Shown here piece by piece: positions 1 through 7,261 of a stretch of 13,538 bases of DNA. The stretch is from CAZOKH01 sp964580315 (GTDB lineage Bacteria; Chloroflexota; Anaerolineae; Anaerolineales; Anaerolineaceae): NCBI GenBank assembly GCA_964580315.1, contig CAZOKH010000092.1, forward strand, positions 1 to 13,538. Reading direction: 5' to 3'. The notes under the pieces are model-generated. The model made no database searches. It saw nothing but the letters and a program-made list of their open reading frames with translations, and had not been told where the DNA came from. Every line of letters begins with the position of its first letter. Position 1 is the first letter of the stretch. The position numbers and the translations under genes were made by a program.

Positions 1-2
1 AC

Positions 3-383
3 CTGGTGCTAACCCTGCTGGCCAGCCTGGGGCTGACCGGATTTTTCCCGGCGGTTCCGCTCTGGCAGTTGATTTTAGGGTGGCTGGCGCCCATGACCTT
101 CCTGTCAATGCTGGCGCTGGTGCTTTCACTGGTGATGGGTCACGACAATGCCATCCTGGCAAGTTATTCCGCCTGGATGCTGCAACTGCTGCCCGGTTGG
201 TCCAAAGACATGCCCCCCGTGCAGTTGCCCCAATGGCTGGCGCAGCTTTTGGAATCGTATGCCCGCCTGTGGGGTCAGCCCGCCCTGCTGTTCGCCCTGT
301 CTGCTGTTGCGCTGGCGGCTGCCCTGTGGCTGGTGGGCAGCGTTGAAATACGTTCAGCGCCCTCGCAGGAGTCTTTTGGATAA
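3..383 (+). CDS. C-terminal part of a membrane protein, possibly an ABC-2 type permease (5' end outside window)
   Basis: The reading frame is open from the left edge to TAA at 381-383, so the gene starts upstream of the window; the GTG at 6 is only an internal codon. About 126 residues are visible. They hold about three hydrophobic segments (near the left edge, in the middle around the Pro-Met-Thr-Phe-Leu stretch, and a C-terminal one rich in Ala/Leu) and a short polar tail. The pattern of a Pro-containing helix, a short polar turn and a helix ending in Trp-Met-Leu-Gln-Leu-Leu resembles the same part of the second permease at 1311-1982 (Trp-Leu-Leu-Gln-Leu-Phe). The two may therefore be paralogous permease subunits from neighbouring ABC modules. 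The family assignment is an inference from this resemblance and from context; with most of the protein missing, another polytopic membrane protein is possible. Confidence 0.55.
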   Translation: MVLTLLASLGLTGFFPAVPLWQLILGWLAPMTFLSMLALVLSLVMGHDNAILASYSAWMLQLLPGWSKDMPPVQLPQWLAQLLESYARLWGQPALLFALSAVALAAALWLVGSVEIRSAPSQESFG

Positions 384-461
384 TGACCATTTACCCCAAC
401 CTGACCCTCCCCAAAACAAAAAGCATGTTTTTTTGGAAAAAAAATCCATAATGCAATGAAC

Positions 462-500
462 ACCTCCCCCAAAATCCCAAAAATGGATTTTGGGGGAGGT
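462..500. repeat. Perfect 16-bp inverted repeat in the leader of the ABC operon
   Basis: The left arm ACCTCCCCCAAAATCC (462-477) is the exact reverse complement of the right arm at 485-500, with a 7-base loop CAAAAAT. In RNA this would be a very stable hairpin. No T-run follows the right arm (the next bases are CCGGAGGGGG), so it is not a standard intrinsic terminator. It lies between the upstream membrane gene and the GTG start at 538. It could be an operator, an attenuator or mRNA-stability hairpin, or a small repetitive element. A similar but imperfect CCTCCCC-AAAA string occurs at 406-416. Confidence 0.85.
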
Positions 501-537
501 CCGGAGGGGGTTCAACACAACAAACTTTGGAGGACTT

Positions 538-1314
538 GTGAATCAAATTTGGAACATTTTCAAGGAAGAATACCGCATGTCCATTTGCCGTCCGGGCATC
601 TGGCTGGCCTACGGGGTGATCTTCCTGTTGTACTTTTACGCCATGTCGCTGCCGGAGAAAGCCGCCCTTCCCGAGGTCTATGATTCGGCTGACCTGTGGG
701 CGGTTTCGGGCGTGGCGGTGTTTGAGCTCAACATGTTTGCCCCGCTGCTGGCGGGCATCAGCAGCGCTGACCGCCTGGTGCGCGACCGCATCCTGAAAAT
801 GGACGAGCTGCTGCGCAGCACCCCACTGACGCGCTGGTCGTATGTGCTGGGCAAATACGCCGCGGCGCTGATCTCGATGCTGACGCCCCTGTTCCTGTAT
901 GTGCAAGTGATCTCGATTTTCCTGATCATCAAAGGCGCGCCAGCCGTAATCGCTCTCATCAACCTGGTTTCTTTCTGCGCGCTCACCCTGCCGGCTTTTG
1001 CCTTTGTGATTGCCTTTTCGGTGGCGTGCCCGCTGGTGCTGCCGCTGCGCGTTTACCAGGTGCTGTTCACCGGCTACTGGTTCTGGGGCAATTACCTCAA
1101 CCCCGGTTTCATCCCCACCCTGTCGGGCACCTGGCTGATGCCGTGCGGCAAGATCGTGCTGGAATCGCTGTTTCGCACCACCGTGATGATCGACGGATTG
1201 CTGCGCTACACCCCCTTCGACGCGTTGATGAACCTGGTCACCCTGGCGGTCTGCGCCGTGCTGGCTTTGGTGGCCGCTGAACGCTGGCTGGCCTGGAAAG
1301 CGAGGACGGCATGA
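538..1314 (+). CDS. ABC-2 type transporter permease, first subunit
   Basis: This is a 258-residue integral membrane protein with about six hydrophobic segments. It starts with a cytoplasmic amphipathic stretch (Asn-Gln-Ile-Trp-Asn-Ile-Phe-Lys-Glu-Glu-Tyr-Arg), as ABC-2 permeases often do. After the second membrane segment comes a charged loop with Asp-Arg-x-Leu-Lys-Met-Asp-Glu-Leu-Leu-Arg-Ser-Thr-Pro, typical of the coupling region of ABC-2 exporters. I chose GTG at 538 because GGAGG at 529-533 lies 4 bases upstream; the frame stays open back to 490, but a TTG start there would fall inside the hairpin arm. ATG at 577 is less likely because it removes the amphipathic helix. The stop overlaps the next gene as ATGA, so translation is probably coupled. 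It probably forms an exporter with the genes at 1311 and 1996; the substrate is unknown. Confidence 0.85.
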   Translation: MNQIWNIFKEEYRMSICRPGIWLAYGVIFLLYFYAMSLPEKAALPEVYDSADLWAVSGVAVFELNMFAPLLAGISSADRLVRDRILKMDELLRSTPLTRWSYVLGKYAAALISMLTPLFLYVQVISIFLIIKGAPAVIALINLVSFCALTLPAFAFVIAFSVACPLVLPLRVYQVLFTGYWFWGNYLNPGFIPTLSGTWLMPCGKIVLESLFRTTVMIDGLLRYTPFDALMNLVTLAVCAVLALVAAERWLAWKARTA

Positions 1315-1982
1315 ACCGCTCGACTGGAATCACCTGGCGCTACAGCCTGCGCGCGCACCTGGCGGGGCAGTTGTGGCTGCCGGCGGCCATCTGGGCGCTG
1401 TTCATCTTCCTGGTGCTCACCCAGCCAGACTACAAAGCGAAGGAAATTGCCGTCACGTTCCCGGTGGTGGTCATGCCGCTGCTGGCAGGCATCACAGCCG
1501 GTTACGCCCTCCTCGATGACCCGGCGTTGGAATTGCAATTTGCTTCGCCGGTTTCAGCAGCGCGCATGCTGCTGCGGCGCGTGGGCGGGCAGTTGGCAGT
1601 TGTGGCTGTGCTGGTGGTGCTGTTTCAGGTGGTGTGCGCCGCAGCCGGTCTCGACCTGTCGGGTTACGGTTCGCTGCTCATGCGCCAGGTGTTCTGGATG
1701 GTGCCCTGCCTGGCGCTCTCAGCCCTGGGCTGCGCCCTGACACTGGCTTTCAGCCAGACCACCCCGGCCGTGCTGCTGATCAGCATTGTGTGGCTGCTGC
1801 AGCTTTTTTTGCGGCACTGGATCATCGACCATATCCCGGTGCGTTATCTGTTCCTGTTTACCGGGTTGTTCTTCCCGCAGCACCCGCAAGCCAACACCAA
1901 TCAAATAACCCTGGCCAGCATCACGGTGGTTTTGTTCTTCACCAGTTGGCTGCTGCTTCAGCGCCAGGAACGGTATATCTAA
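1311..1982 (+). CDS. ABC-2 type transporter permease, second subunit
   Basis: This protein of 223 residues has about six hydrophobic segments (roughly residues 21-37, 47-66, 93-113, 128-147, 150-167 and 203-218) and no ATP-binding motif. The loop around residues 70-90 (Leu-Glu-Leu-Gln-Phe-Ala-Ser-Pro-Val-Ser) matches the 'SPxS' type element found in ABC-2 permeases between the second and third helices. The ATG overlaps the stop of the first permease by four bases, and the ATPase start follows 13 bases after its TAA, so the three form one operon. It is shorter than a typical full ABC-2 permease, which suggests a heterodimer with the 538-1314 product in the inner membrane. What it exports cannot be read from the sequence. 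Confidence 0.82.
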   Translation: MNRSTGITWRYSLRAHLAGQLWLPAAIWALFIFLVLTQPDYKAKEIAVTFPVVVMPLLAGITAGYALLDDPALELQFASPVSAARMLLRRVGGQLAVVAVLVVLFQVVCAAAGLDLSGYGSLLMRQVFWMVPCLALSALGCALTLAFSQTTPAVLLISIVWLLQLFLRHWIIDHIPVRYLFLFTGLFFPQHPQANTNQITLASITVVLFFTSWLLLQRQERYI

Positions 1983-1995
1983 ACGAGGTTTGATC

Positions 1996-2901
1996 ATGAA
2001 TAGCATTGAAATCAACAACTTGACAAAAATTTATCACAGCGGCGTGCGCTCCATCACCGCCCTGGATGGTTTGAATTTGGAAGTGGGCAGCGGCATGTTC
2101 GGCCTGTTGGGGCCCAACGGCGCCGGAAAAACCACCCTCATGCGCATTCTAGCCGGCATTGTCCATCCCACGCGCGGATCGGTTCAGGTGTGCGGTCATT
2201 TACTGGACAGCGAGAAAGAGCGCATGGCAGTCAAAGCCATGCTGGGCTACCTGCCGCAAGAACTGGGCATGTACCCCGAACTGAGCGCCGAACAGTTTGT
2301 CGATTATATGGCTGTGCTGAAAGGCATGGACGAGCCGGACGAGCGCAAGCGGCGCGTGGCGCAGGTGCTTGATATGGTGGGGTTAAGTCAGGAAGCCGGG
2401 CGCAAGCTGAAAGGCTTTTCGGGCGGCATGAAACGCCGGGTGGGCATTGCCCAGGCGCTGGTCAACGACCCGCGCATTTTAATCGTGGATGAACCCACCG
2501 CCGGACTGGACCCCGAAGAGCGCATTCGTTTTCGCAATTTGCTGGTCAACCTGGCGTCTGAGCGCACAGTGCTGCTTTCCACCCACATTGTCGAAGACAT
2601 TGGTCAAACCTGCCGCGACGTGGCCGTTCTTGCGCACGGCAAGCTGCTGTTCCGCGGCAACCCCGCCGAGTTGACGGCCGCCGCCGCCGGGCACGTGTGG
2701 ATGTTGACCACCACTGACCTGCAAAAACCCGATCACGGCCTGACGGTGGTTTCCATGCTGCACCTGGCAGAAGGCGTGCAATACCGCCTGGTGGGCGAAA
2801 GCGCCGCCGGTTACCCGGCCGCCCTGCCCGTGCAGCCCGGTTTGGAAGACGGTTATGTGTGGTTGATGAAAAGCGTGGGACACGCGGTTGAGATGATGTA
2901 A
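1996..2901 (+). CDS. ABC transporter ATP-binding protein (ABC-2 exporter type)
   Basis: This is a 301-residue nucleotide-binding subunit with the full motif set: Walker A GPNGAGKTT at 39-47, Q-loop Gln88 in YLPQELG, signature FSGGM at 141-145, Walker B ILIVDE at 161-166 followed by the D-loop (AGLD), and the H-loop His197 in LLSTHIVED. The region after about residue 225 is a family-specific C-terminal extension without a recognised motif. The layout is that of the CcmA/NatA/bacitracin-export group. ATG at 1996 is chosen because GAGG at 1985-1988 lies 7 bases upstream; TTG at 1990 in the same frame is too close to that site. It energises the two permeases just upstream. The gene is followed by a terminator. 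Confidence 0.95.
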   Translation: MNSIEINNLTKIYHSGVRSITALDGLNLEVGSGMFGLLGPNGAGKTTLMRILAGIVHPTRGSVQVCGHLLDSEKERMAVKAMLGYLPQELGMYPELSAEQFVDYMAVLKGMDEPDERKRRVAQVLDMVGLSQEAGRKLKGFSGGMKRRVGIAQALVNDPRILIVDEPTAGLDPEERIRFRNLLVNLASERTVLLSTHIVEDIGQTCRDVAVLAHGKLLFRGNPAELTAAAAGHVWMLTTTDLQKPDHGLTVVSMLHLAEGVQYRLVGESAAGYPAALPVQPGLEDGYVWLMKSVGHAVEMM

Positions 2902-2904
2902 AAA

Positions 2905-2938
2905 CAAAAAAATGAGCGGAAAAAACCGCTCATTTTTT
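2905..2938. terminator. Bidirectional intrinsic terminator between convergent genes
   Basis: The stem AATGAGCGG (2911-2919) pairs with CCGCTCATT (2926-2934) around an A6 loop. It is flanked by an A-run on the left and a T-run on the right, which lengthen the stem and give a U-tract on both strands. It ends the ABC operon on the plus strand and the TPR/zinc-ribbon gene on the minus strand, whose stop lies at 2951. Confidence 0.9.
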
Positions 2939-2950
2939 GTTGTGAACTCT

Positions 2951-3499
2951 CTATTCAGCCTGAATGATTCCGCCGCAGTAAATGCACTCGGCGCTGACGG
3001 CGTCAATCCATTCCACCTCGTCGCTGCGCACGGCGGCGCCGCAGTGCGGGCAAATCGCCGGCAGCGCGCCGCGCCTTTCAGCTGCCCCGGCATCAACAAC
3101 GGGTTGGGCCTGCTGCGCTTCAACACCAAATTCGCTTTCCAATTTCTGCGCCGCCGCTTGCATACCAGCATCTTGCATTTTGCGGGTGATGTTGGCAAAG
3201 AAAACAGGGAAACGCTGCAGCATGCGGTATTGTTGAAACATTCGTAAAGCCTGATCAGCCTGCTGAAGCGCCTGCTCGGCTGCACCGGCGCCCACAAATG
3301 CATGGGCGGCCGCGGCGTGCAGGTTGGCTGCCTGGCGCGGGCGCGCCTGTCCCAATTCATCCGCCAGGCGGGCAAACTCAATACCAGCCTCATTCAATTT
3401 TCCATTGTTCGCCAGGCGGTTGGCCTGCATCAACGCCTGCATAGGCGCAAGATGCCTTCGAATTCCAACCAGCCGCGGCCTTACCATTCGTTTAACCAT
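2951..3499 (-). CDS. TPR-like helical protein with C-terminal zinc ribbon
   Basis: This is a 182-residue soluble protein. After a basic N-terminus (residues 1-16), residues 18-125 are Ala/Leu/Gln-rich helices with the spacing of two to three TPR-like repeats (for example ALMQANRLANNGKLNEAG). The tail holds two Cys pairs, C150-x2-C153 and C172-x2-C175, which should bind one zinc as a zinc ribbon. No signal peptide is seen. ATG at 3499 is chosen because GGGAG lies 8 bases upstream; the open frame runs up to 3553, but that would overlap the cyclase gene. It sits 32 bases after the diguanylate cyclase stop, probably in the same transcript. TPR plus zinc ribbon suggests a protein-protein adaptor; the actual function is unknown. 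Confidence 0.75.
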   Translation of the reverse strand: MVKRMVRPRLVGIRRHLAPMQALMQANRLANNGKLNEAGIEFARLADELGQARPRQAANLHAAAAHAFVGAGAAEQALQQADQALRMFQQYRMLQRFPVFFANITRKMQDAGMQAAAQKLESEFGVEAQQAQPVVDAGAAERRGALPAICPHCGAAVRSDEVEWIDAVSAECIYCGGIIQAE

Positions 3500-3531
3500 G
3501 ATCCATTCTCCCGAAAAAATACAGATAATTT

Positions 3532-5166
3532 CTACATTAGTGTACCACTGCAAACCTGCACGCGGTTGCGGCCGGCGGCTTTGGCGGCATATAGCGCTGT
3601 GTCAGCCGCCCGAATGACGCTGTCGATCTCTTCGCCGTGATAAGGATAGGTGGCCACACCGATGGAGACGCTCAAATCAATGGGCTGCCCGTGATAATAA
3701 AAATCAGATGAGTCAATGGATGCGCGAATATTTTCGGCACGCTGGCAGGCAGTCTGCGGATTGGCATTGCGCAGCAAAATCAAAAACTCTTCGCCACCAA
3801 TGCGGTAGACATAATCGTTGGCGCGGATGGTCTTGCCAAACTGTTCACTCAGCCACACCAGCGCCTGGTCGCCGCATTGATGGCCGTAATGGTCATTGAT
3901 GGACTTGAACCGGTCAATGTCGATCATCAGGATACTCAACGGGTATTGTTCCTGGTCAGCCAGTTTCTTGTCATTTTTCAGGGTTTCACCCAGATTGCGG
4001 CGGTTATATAAACCGGTAAGCGGGTCGCGGGCAGCCTGTTCTTGCAGCCTGGAATGTAAAGCATGAATCTCATCCAGTTGTTCTCGCAGCAGCGCATTCT
4101 TCTGTTGCAGTTGCTCTTCCATGCGTTTGCGGTGGGTGATTTCATGAATGATGATGAGATGCCCGATAATGGCATCGTTTTGATCAATGGCATGATTGAT
4201 CCGCAAATCAAAATTTTTCTCCTGCCCACTTTCCTTCAGGGTGATTTCCGAGCGCACATCCTCCCGTCCCTGCAGCAGCGGGAAAAACTCTTCCCACGGG
4301 CTGAGTACCTCTTCACCCGTACAGCCAATGATCCTTTCAGCTTTCAGATGCAGAATTTTTTCCGCCGCCGGGTTAATATCCACCAGGGTATTATTTTGAT
4401 CCAGCACCAGCACACCGTCGCTCAAACATTCAATCAGCAAATCACGCGCAATGGGCGCCGCAGTCATCAAGCGGTGATGATAAATTGTGTCAAAAAATGC
4501 GATGCCTGAAATGGCAAAACCAATCGGTGAAAGCGCATGTTTAAATTCGGGGAAAAGCAAAAAAGCATCAATCACGCTCACCACCACAATGGGAATGACA
4601 CCCAGAAGAATGACCGTTGCCTGTCGCCGGTACAACAAAAATGAACGAAAGGCTTTGTGCGCCAGCAGCATAATCCCAATCAACATAAACGCATAACTGA
4701 AAATTGTGTGAACCCAGAAGTAAGCGCCGTAGGTCACCGCATCCACATAGAGCAAGAATTTATCCATGCTGAAATGAATATCGGTGATCATCAAACCGTG
4801 CAGGTCGTTGCTCCAGGAAAGCAGGATGGTTAAAACCGGGATGACAAACAACCATCTCAAATTTTTATGGGTCAGCCGCCTGGTTTGCCCGGTCAATTGA
4901 AACACAAACGCGGCAAAACAGGGCACCATCAACGCCAGGCCGGTATAGCGCGCATAGATCCACAACAGGGTGTTATGGTCGCCCTGGCTCATGCACACAA
5001 AATAGGAAGTGACCAGCCACTCAGCCACTGCAAGCATCATGGGTGCAAAAAACCGCGTTAATGGGTTTTGCCGGTGGAAGCGCAACGTGATGACCGCCAG
5101 CGTACCCGATATGGCTGCGCTGACCAGCACAATAGCAATGTAGATGCTTTGCCAGGTTGTGTTCAT
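3532..5166 (-). CDS. Membrane diguanylate cyclase (7TM sensor - PAS - coiled coil - GGDEF)
   Basis: This 544-residue protein probably makes cyclic di-GMP from two GTP at the inner membrane. Residues 1-228 contain about seven hydrophobic segments and resemble the 7TM sensor domain found at the N-terminus of some histidine kinases and cyclases. Residues 240-345 form a PAS domain (SDGVLVLDQNNTLVDINPAAE). Residues 345-378 are a charged heptad-like linker. The GGDEF domain starts at DPLTGLYNRR (381), with the active-site motif GGEEF at 457-461 and the inhibitory I-site RAND at 448-451, exactly five residues before it, so both activity and product feedback are expected. The start is uncertain: ATG at 5166 gives the usual short lead into helix 1 but has only a weak GAGAAAG upstream; ATG at 5202 is the alternative. 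The TPR/zinc-ribbon gene follows in the same direction. Confidence 0.92.
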   Translation of the reverse strand: MNTTWQSIYIAIVLVSAAISGTLAVITLRFHRQNPLTRFFAPMMLAVAEWLVTSYFVCMSQGDHNTLLWIYARYTGLALMVPCFAAFVFQLTGQTRRLTHKNLRWLFVIPVLTILLSWSNDLHGLMITDIHFSMDKFLLYVDAVTYGAYFWVHTIFSYAFMLIGIMLLAHKAFRSFLLYRRQATVILLGVIPIVVVSVIDAFLLFPEFKHALSPIGFAISGIAFFDTIYHHRLMTAAPIARDLLIECLSDGVLVLDQNNTLVDINPAAEKILHLKAERIIGCTGEEVLSPWEEFFPLLQGREDVRSEITLKESGQEKNFDLRINHAIDQNDAIIGHLIIIHEITHRKRMEEQLQQKNALLREQLDEIHALHSRLQEQAARDPLTGLYNRRNLGETLKNDKKLADQEQYPLSILMIDIDRFKSINDHYGHQCGDQALVWLSEQFGKTIRANDYVYRIGGEEFLILLRNANPQTACQRAENIRASIDSSDFYYHGQPIDLSVSIGVATYPYHGEEIDSVIRAADTALYAAKAAGRNRVQVCSGTLM

Positions 5167-5236
5167 GGCGTCATCTTTCTCTGCAAAGAGATGTCTCTTC
5201 ATTAAATCCAAGAAAAGACAGGTGTGGCTTTGGTAA

Positions 5237-5277
5237 ATTATAGATATAAAGTTCTAAATATCGCCTTAAAAAGAACT
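5237..5277 (-). promoter_or_regulatory. Possible promoter and inverted repeat upstream of the diguanylate cyclase
   Basis: On the minus strand a perfect -10 hexamer TATAAT occupies 5242-5237, but no good -35 is found at 16-18 bases (the best is GGCGAT). The -35 region is flanked by a separated inverted repeat, AGTTCT at 5250-5255 and AGAACT at 5272-5277, whose centres are 22 bases apart. This spacing would suit a regulator dimer on two successive helical turns. Activator-dependent transcription is an inference; chance is possible because the region is AT-rich. Confidence 0.35.
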
Positions 5278-5294
5278 AACATATCCGTTATGTT
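5262..5294 (-). terminator. Weak terminator candidate after the 4Fe-4S protein gene
   Basis: Directly after the TAA of the 4Fe-4S gene, the minus strand reads AACATA-ACGGA-TATGTT (5294-5278), a 6-bp stem that is mostly A/T, followed by AGTTCTTTTTAAGG with a run of five T. The stem is weak, so termination may be only partial. Confidence 0.35.
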
Positions 5295-5296
5295 TC

Positions 5297-6241
5297 TTAA
5301 CTACCCTTGCGCAGCAATTCCAATTGTTCTCCATCCCACTTAAAAGTAGCATCCAGCGCCCCTTGCGGACACACGTCCACACATTCAAAGCAAAGGATAC
5401 ATTCCGTCGAAAGCACGCGCAATCCACGCCGGGTGTAAGCGATAATGTCAATGTCCATCGGGCAAACCCTGACGCAGGCGCCGCATTCATTGCACAGCTC
5501 TTTATTTCCTTCAATTTTCAACAAGGCATAACGGCTGGAAATTTTTTGCAAGGTTGGTATGGGGCATACATATTTACAAAATGCACGGTTGTCTTTCAGG
5601 ATAAAAGCCAGCAGCACAGCCGTCAGGTAGTAAAACAGGTTACCTGCCAGCAGCCAAATTAGCTCGGTTAGACTCTGTTCTTCGACGCGGTAGCCCATGC
5701 CAAACCACAAAATCAGCACCAGGGCCAGGCTCAAGCCAAAATGCACATAACGCAGCCAACCCCATTTTCCCGGCAGCCGTCCTTTTTTATTGTGCCGGAA
5801 GGGCAGCAAATCAAGCAGCATGGCGGTCCAGCAAGCCCAGCCGCACCAGCCGCGGTTGAACAGCAGCGGCCCCACCAGCTTGGCCACCAGGTAGTGAATA
5901 ACCGCGCCGGTGAATATACCTGCCAATAAATAGAAAAAGAAACCTTCAATTTGCATATTCTCGCGTTGAATGAAACCGAGAAAGACCAGCATGTAGCCGC
6001 CGATGAGAAACTGGGCGATGCGCCGTCCAATCCAGCGTTTGCGGCGTGGCAGGGCGCTGTAAATTCCCATTCCCAGCCCCAGGGCTGTGCCAATATAACC
6101 AAAATTTCCCAGGTAAAAGATATTGCCGGTGGCCAACCACAGGGTGATGGCAATGATCCAGAAAACACCCATCAAGATAGCCGGGGTTCTGAACGCTGCA
6201 ATATTCCACTTTTCTTTTTCAGGCATGGCTTCAGGAGACAT
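5297..6241 (-). CDS. Polytopic membrane 4Fe-4S ferredoxin-type protein (NapH/CcoG-like)
   Basis: This is a 314-residue membrane electron-transfer protein. About six hydrophobic segments occur between residues 19 and 215. Between them lies GWCGWACW (C133, C137), and after the last one CKYVCPIP (C222, C226); these Cys pairs are typical of the NapH/NosR/CcoG type membrane ferredoxins. The C-terminal soluble part carries two classical 4Fe-4S motifs, C250-x2-C253-x2-C256-x3-C260-P and C281-x2-C284-x2-C287-x3-C291-P. No periplasmic FMN domain or nap/nos gene is adjacent, so the partner enzyme is unknown. ATG at 6241 is chosen because AAGG lies 8 bases upstream; a TTG seven codons earlier and an ATG at 6226 are weaker. 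The SDR gene ends 36 bases upstream on the same strand, so the two are probably co-transcribed. Confidence 0.88.
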   Translation of the reverse strand: MSPEAMPEKEKWNIAAFRTPAILMGVFWIIAITLWLATGNIFYLGNFGYIGTALGLGMGIYSALPRRKRWIGRRIAQFLIGGYMLVFLGFIQRENMQIEGFFFYLLAGIFTGAVIHYLVAKLVGPLLFNRGWCGWACWTAMLLDLLPFRHNKKGRLPGKWGWLRYVHFGLSLALVLILWFGMGYRVEEQSLTELIWLLAGNLFYYLTAVLLAFILKDNRAFCKYVCPIPTLQKISSRYALLKIEGNKELCNECGACVRVCPMDIDIIAYTRRGLRVLSTECILCFECVDVCPQGALDATFKWDGEQLELLRKGS

Positions 6242-6277
6242 ATACCAAACCTTATTCAACAAAAAAACGAATTCTGG

Positions 6278-7102
6278 TTATTTCAACGCAAATTTTTCCA
6301 GCATGCGGTAGAACCACCCCTCAGGCAAAATGCGCCGCAGCGCCGAAACCAGCATGGAATCGATGCCCACCCGGTAGCGCAGGCGTGCGCTGCCGTCGGT
6401 GGCCGCCCGGTAAATCACCTGCGCCACCGCCTGCGGTTTGGAAGCGCCAATGCCCATGTCGCCGCCGGTGCTGCGCTGACCGCGTTGGAGAATGCGGCCG
6501 TAGGCTTCCTGCCAGGCGCTTTCATCGGCAGCATCCATAGACCGGCCGTAGAAATCGGTTTGAATGACACCCGGTTCGATGATTTTAACTTGAATATTAT
6601 GATCTTTCAATTCATAATGCAGCGCTTCGGAAAATCCTTCCACGGCCCACTTGGTGCTGTTGTATAACGAATACAGCGGGAAGCCGATTCGCCCGGCCAT
6701 GGAAGCCACATTGATCAACACGCCGGCGCGCTGCTGCCGAAAATGCGGCAAAATGGCGCGGGTCACATCCATCAACCCGAACACATTGGTGTCATACTGC
6801 CGGGCAATTTGCGCGCGGGTGGCGGCTTCAAAGGGACCATACAACGCATAACCGGCGTTGTTCACCAGCACATCAATTTTGGAATATTTCTCCACGGCAT
6901 ATTGAATTGCTGCCCGGATGGACAGCTCATCGGTCACGTCCATGTGCACCAGGTCGGGCAGGCCTTTGTCATGCAGGGGGGTGCAGCGCTGATCAGGGCA
7001 GCGCATGGCAGCCACCACGTTCCAGCCCCGCTCATGGAAAAACAACGCAGTCTCCAATCCAATACCGCTGGATGCGCCGGTGATTATTATGGTGTTCTGC
7101 AT
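6278..7102 (-). CDS. Short-chain dehydrogenase/reductase (classical SDR)
   Basis: This protein of 274 residues is a classical NAD(P)-dependent SDR oxidoreductase. The cofactor-binding motif TGASSGIG is at 8-15 and NNAG at 81-84; the catalytic set is Ser134, Tyr147 and Lys151 (YNSTK), all intact. PG at 177-178 follows as in the family (IIEPGVIQTDF). Arg34 after strand 2 (AAMRCP) would favour NADP, but this is not certain. ATG at 7102 is chosen because GGAG lies 6 bases upstream and the Rossmann fold starts at once; the open frame extends to 7168 but would add 22 residues without a site. The substrate cannot be named; close relatives are often called retinol-dehydrogenase-like. The 4Fe-4S gene follows after 36 bases. 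Confidence 0.92.
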   Translation of the reverse strand: MQNTIIITGASSGIGLETALFFHERGWNVVAAMRCPDQRCTPLHDKGLPDLVHMDVTDELSIRAAIQYAVEKYSKIDVLVNNAGYALYGPFEAATRAQIARQYDTNVFGLMDVTRAILPHFRQQRAGVLINVASMAGRIGFPLYSLYNSTKWAVEGFSEALHYELKDHNIQVKIIEPGVIQTDFYGRSMDAADESAWQEAYGRILQRGQRSTGGDMGIGASKPQAVAQVIYRAATDGSARLRYRVGIDSMLVSALRRILPEGWFYRMLEKFALK

Positions 7103-7186
7103 GAAATCTCCATTTGAGTTATCCCCAATCCCCTTGATTTTTGAGTGTTTTTTTCCCGCCTGATTCATTTGCAGTGTATCAGGTCT

Positions 7187-7192
7187 ATTATA
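7187..7192 (-). promoter_or_regulatory. -10 hexamer of a possible promoter for the SDR gene
   Basis: The minus strand shows a perfect TATAAT here, about 85 bases before the SDR start at 7102. No convincing -35 lies at the usual distance, so the promoter is weak or activator-dependent if it is real. The rest of the 7103-7261 gap shows no gene. Confidence 0.4.
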
Positions 7193-7261
7193 GCCAACTT
7201 TAACAGGTTTTCATCCTGCTATTCTTCCTGAATCACCCGTGATAGACCCTTAACGATCTGA

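Noticed and set aside
462..500. Hairpin as intrinsic terminator of the left-edge gene
   Set aside because: No T-run follows on the plus strand; the hairpin could still block transcription by another route, so it is reported as a repeat.
391..906. Open frame of 171 codons on the minus strand across the hairpin
   Set aside because: It is antisense to the first permease, and its Pro/Gly-rich end simply reads the inverted repeat.
2479..3393. Open frame of 304 codons on the minus strand
   Set aside because: It lies antisense to the ABC ATPase, crosses the terminator at 2905-2938 and overlaps the TPR/zinc-ribbon gene. Its composition is that of a shadow frame.
5951..6667. Open frame of 238 codons on the plus strand
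   Set aside because: It is antisense to both the 4Fe-4S gene and the SDR gene, and crosses their boundary.
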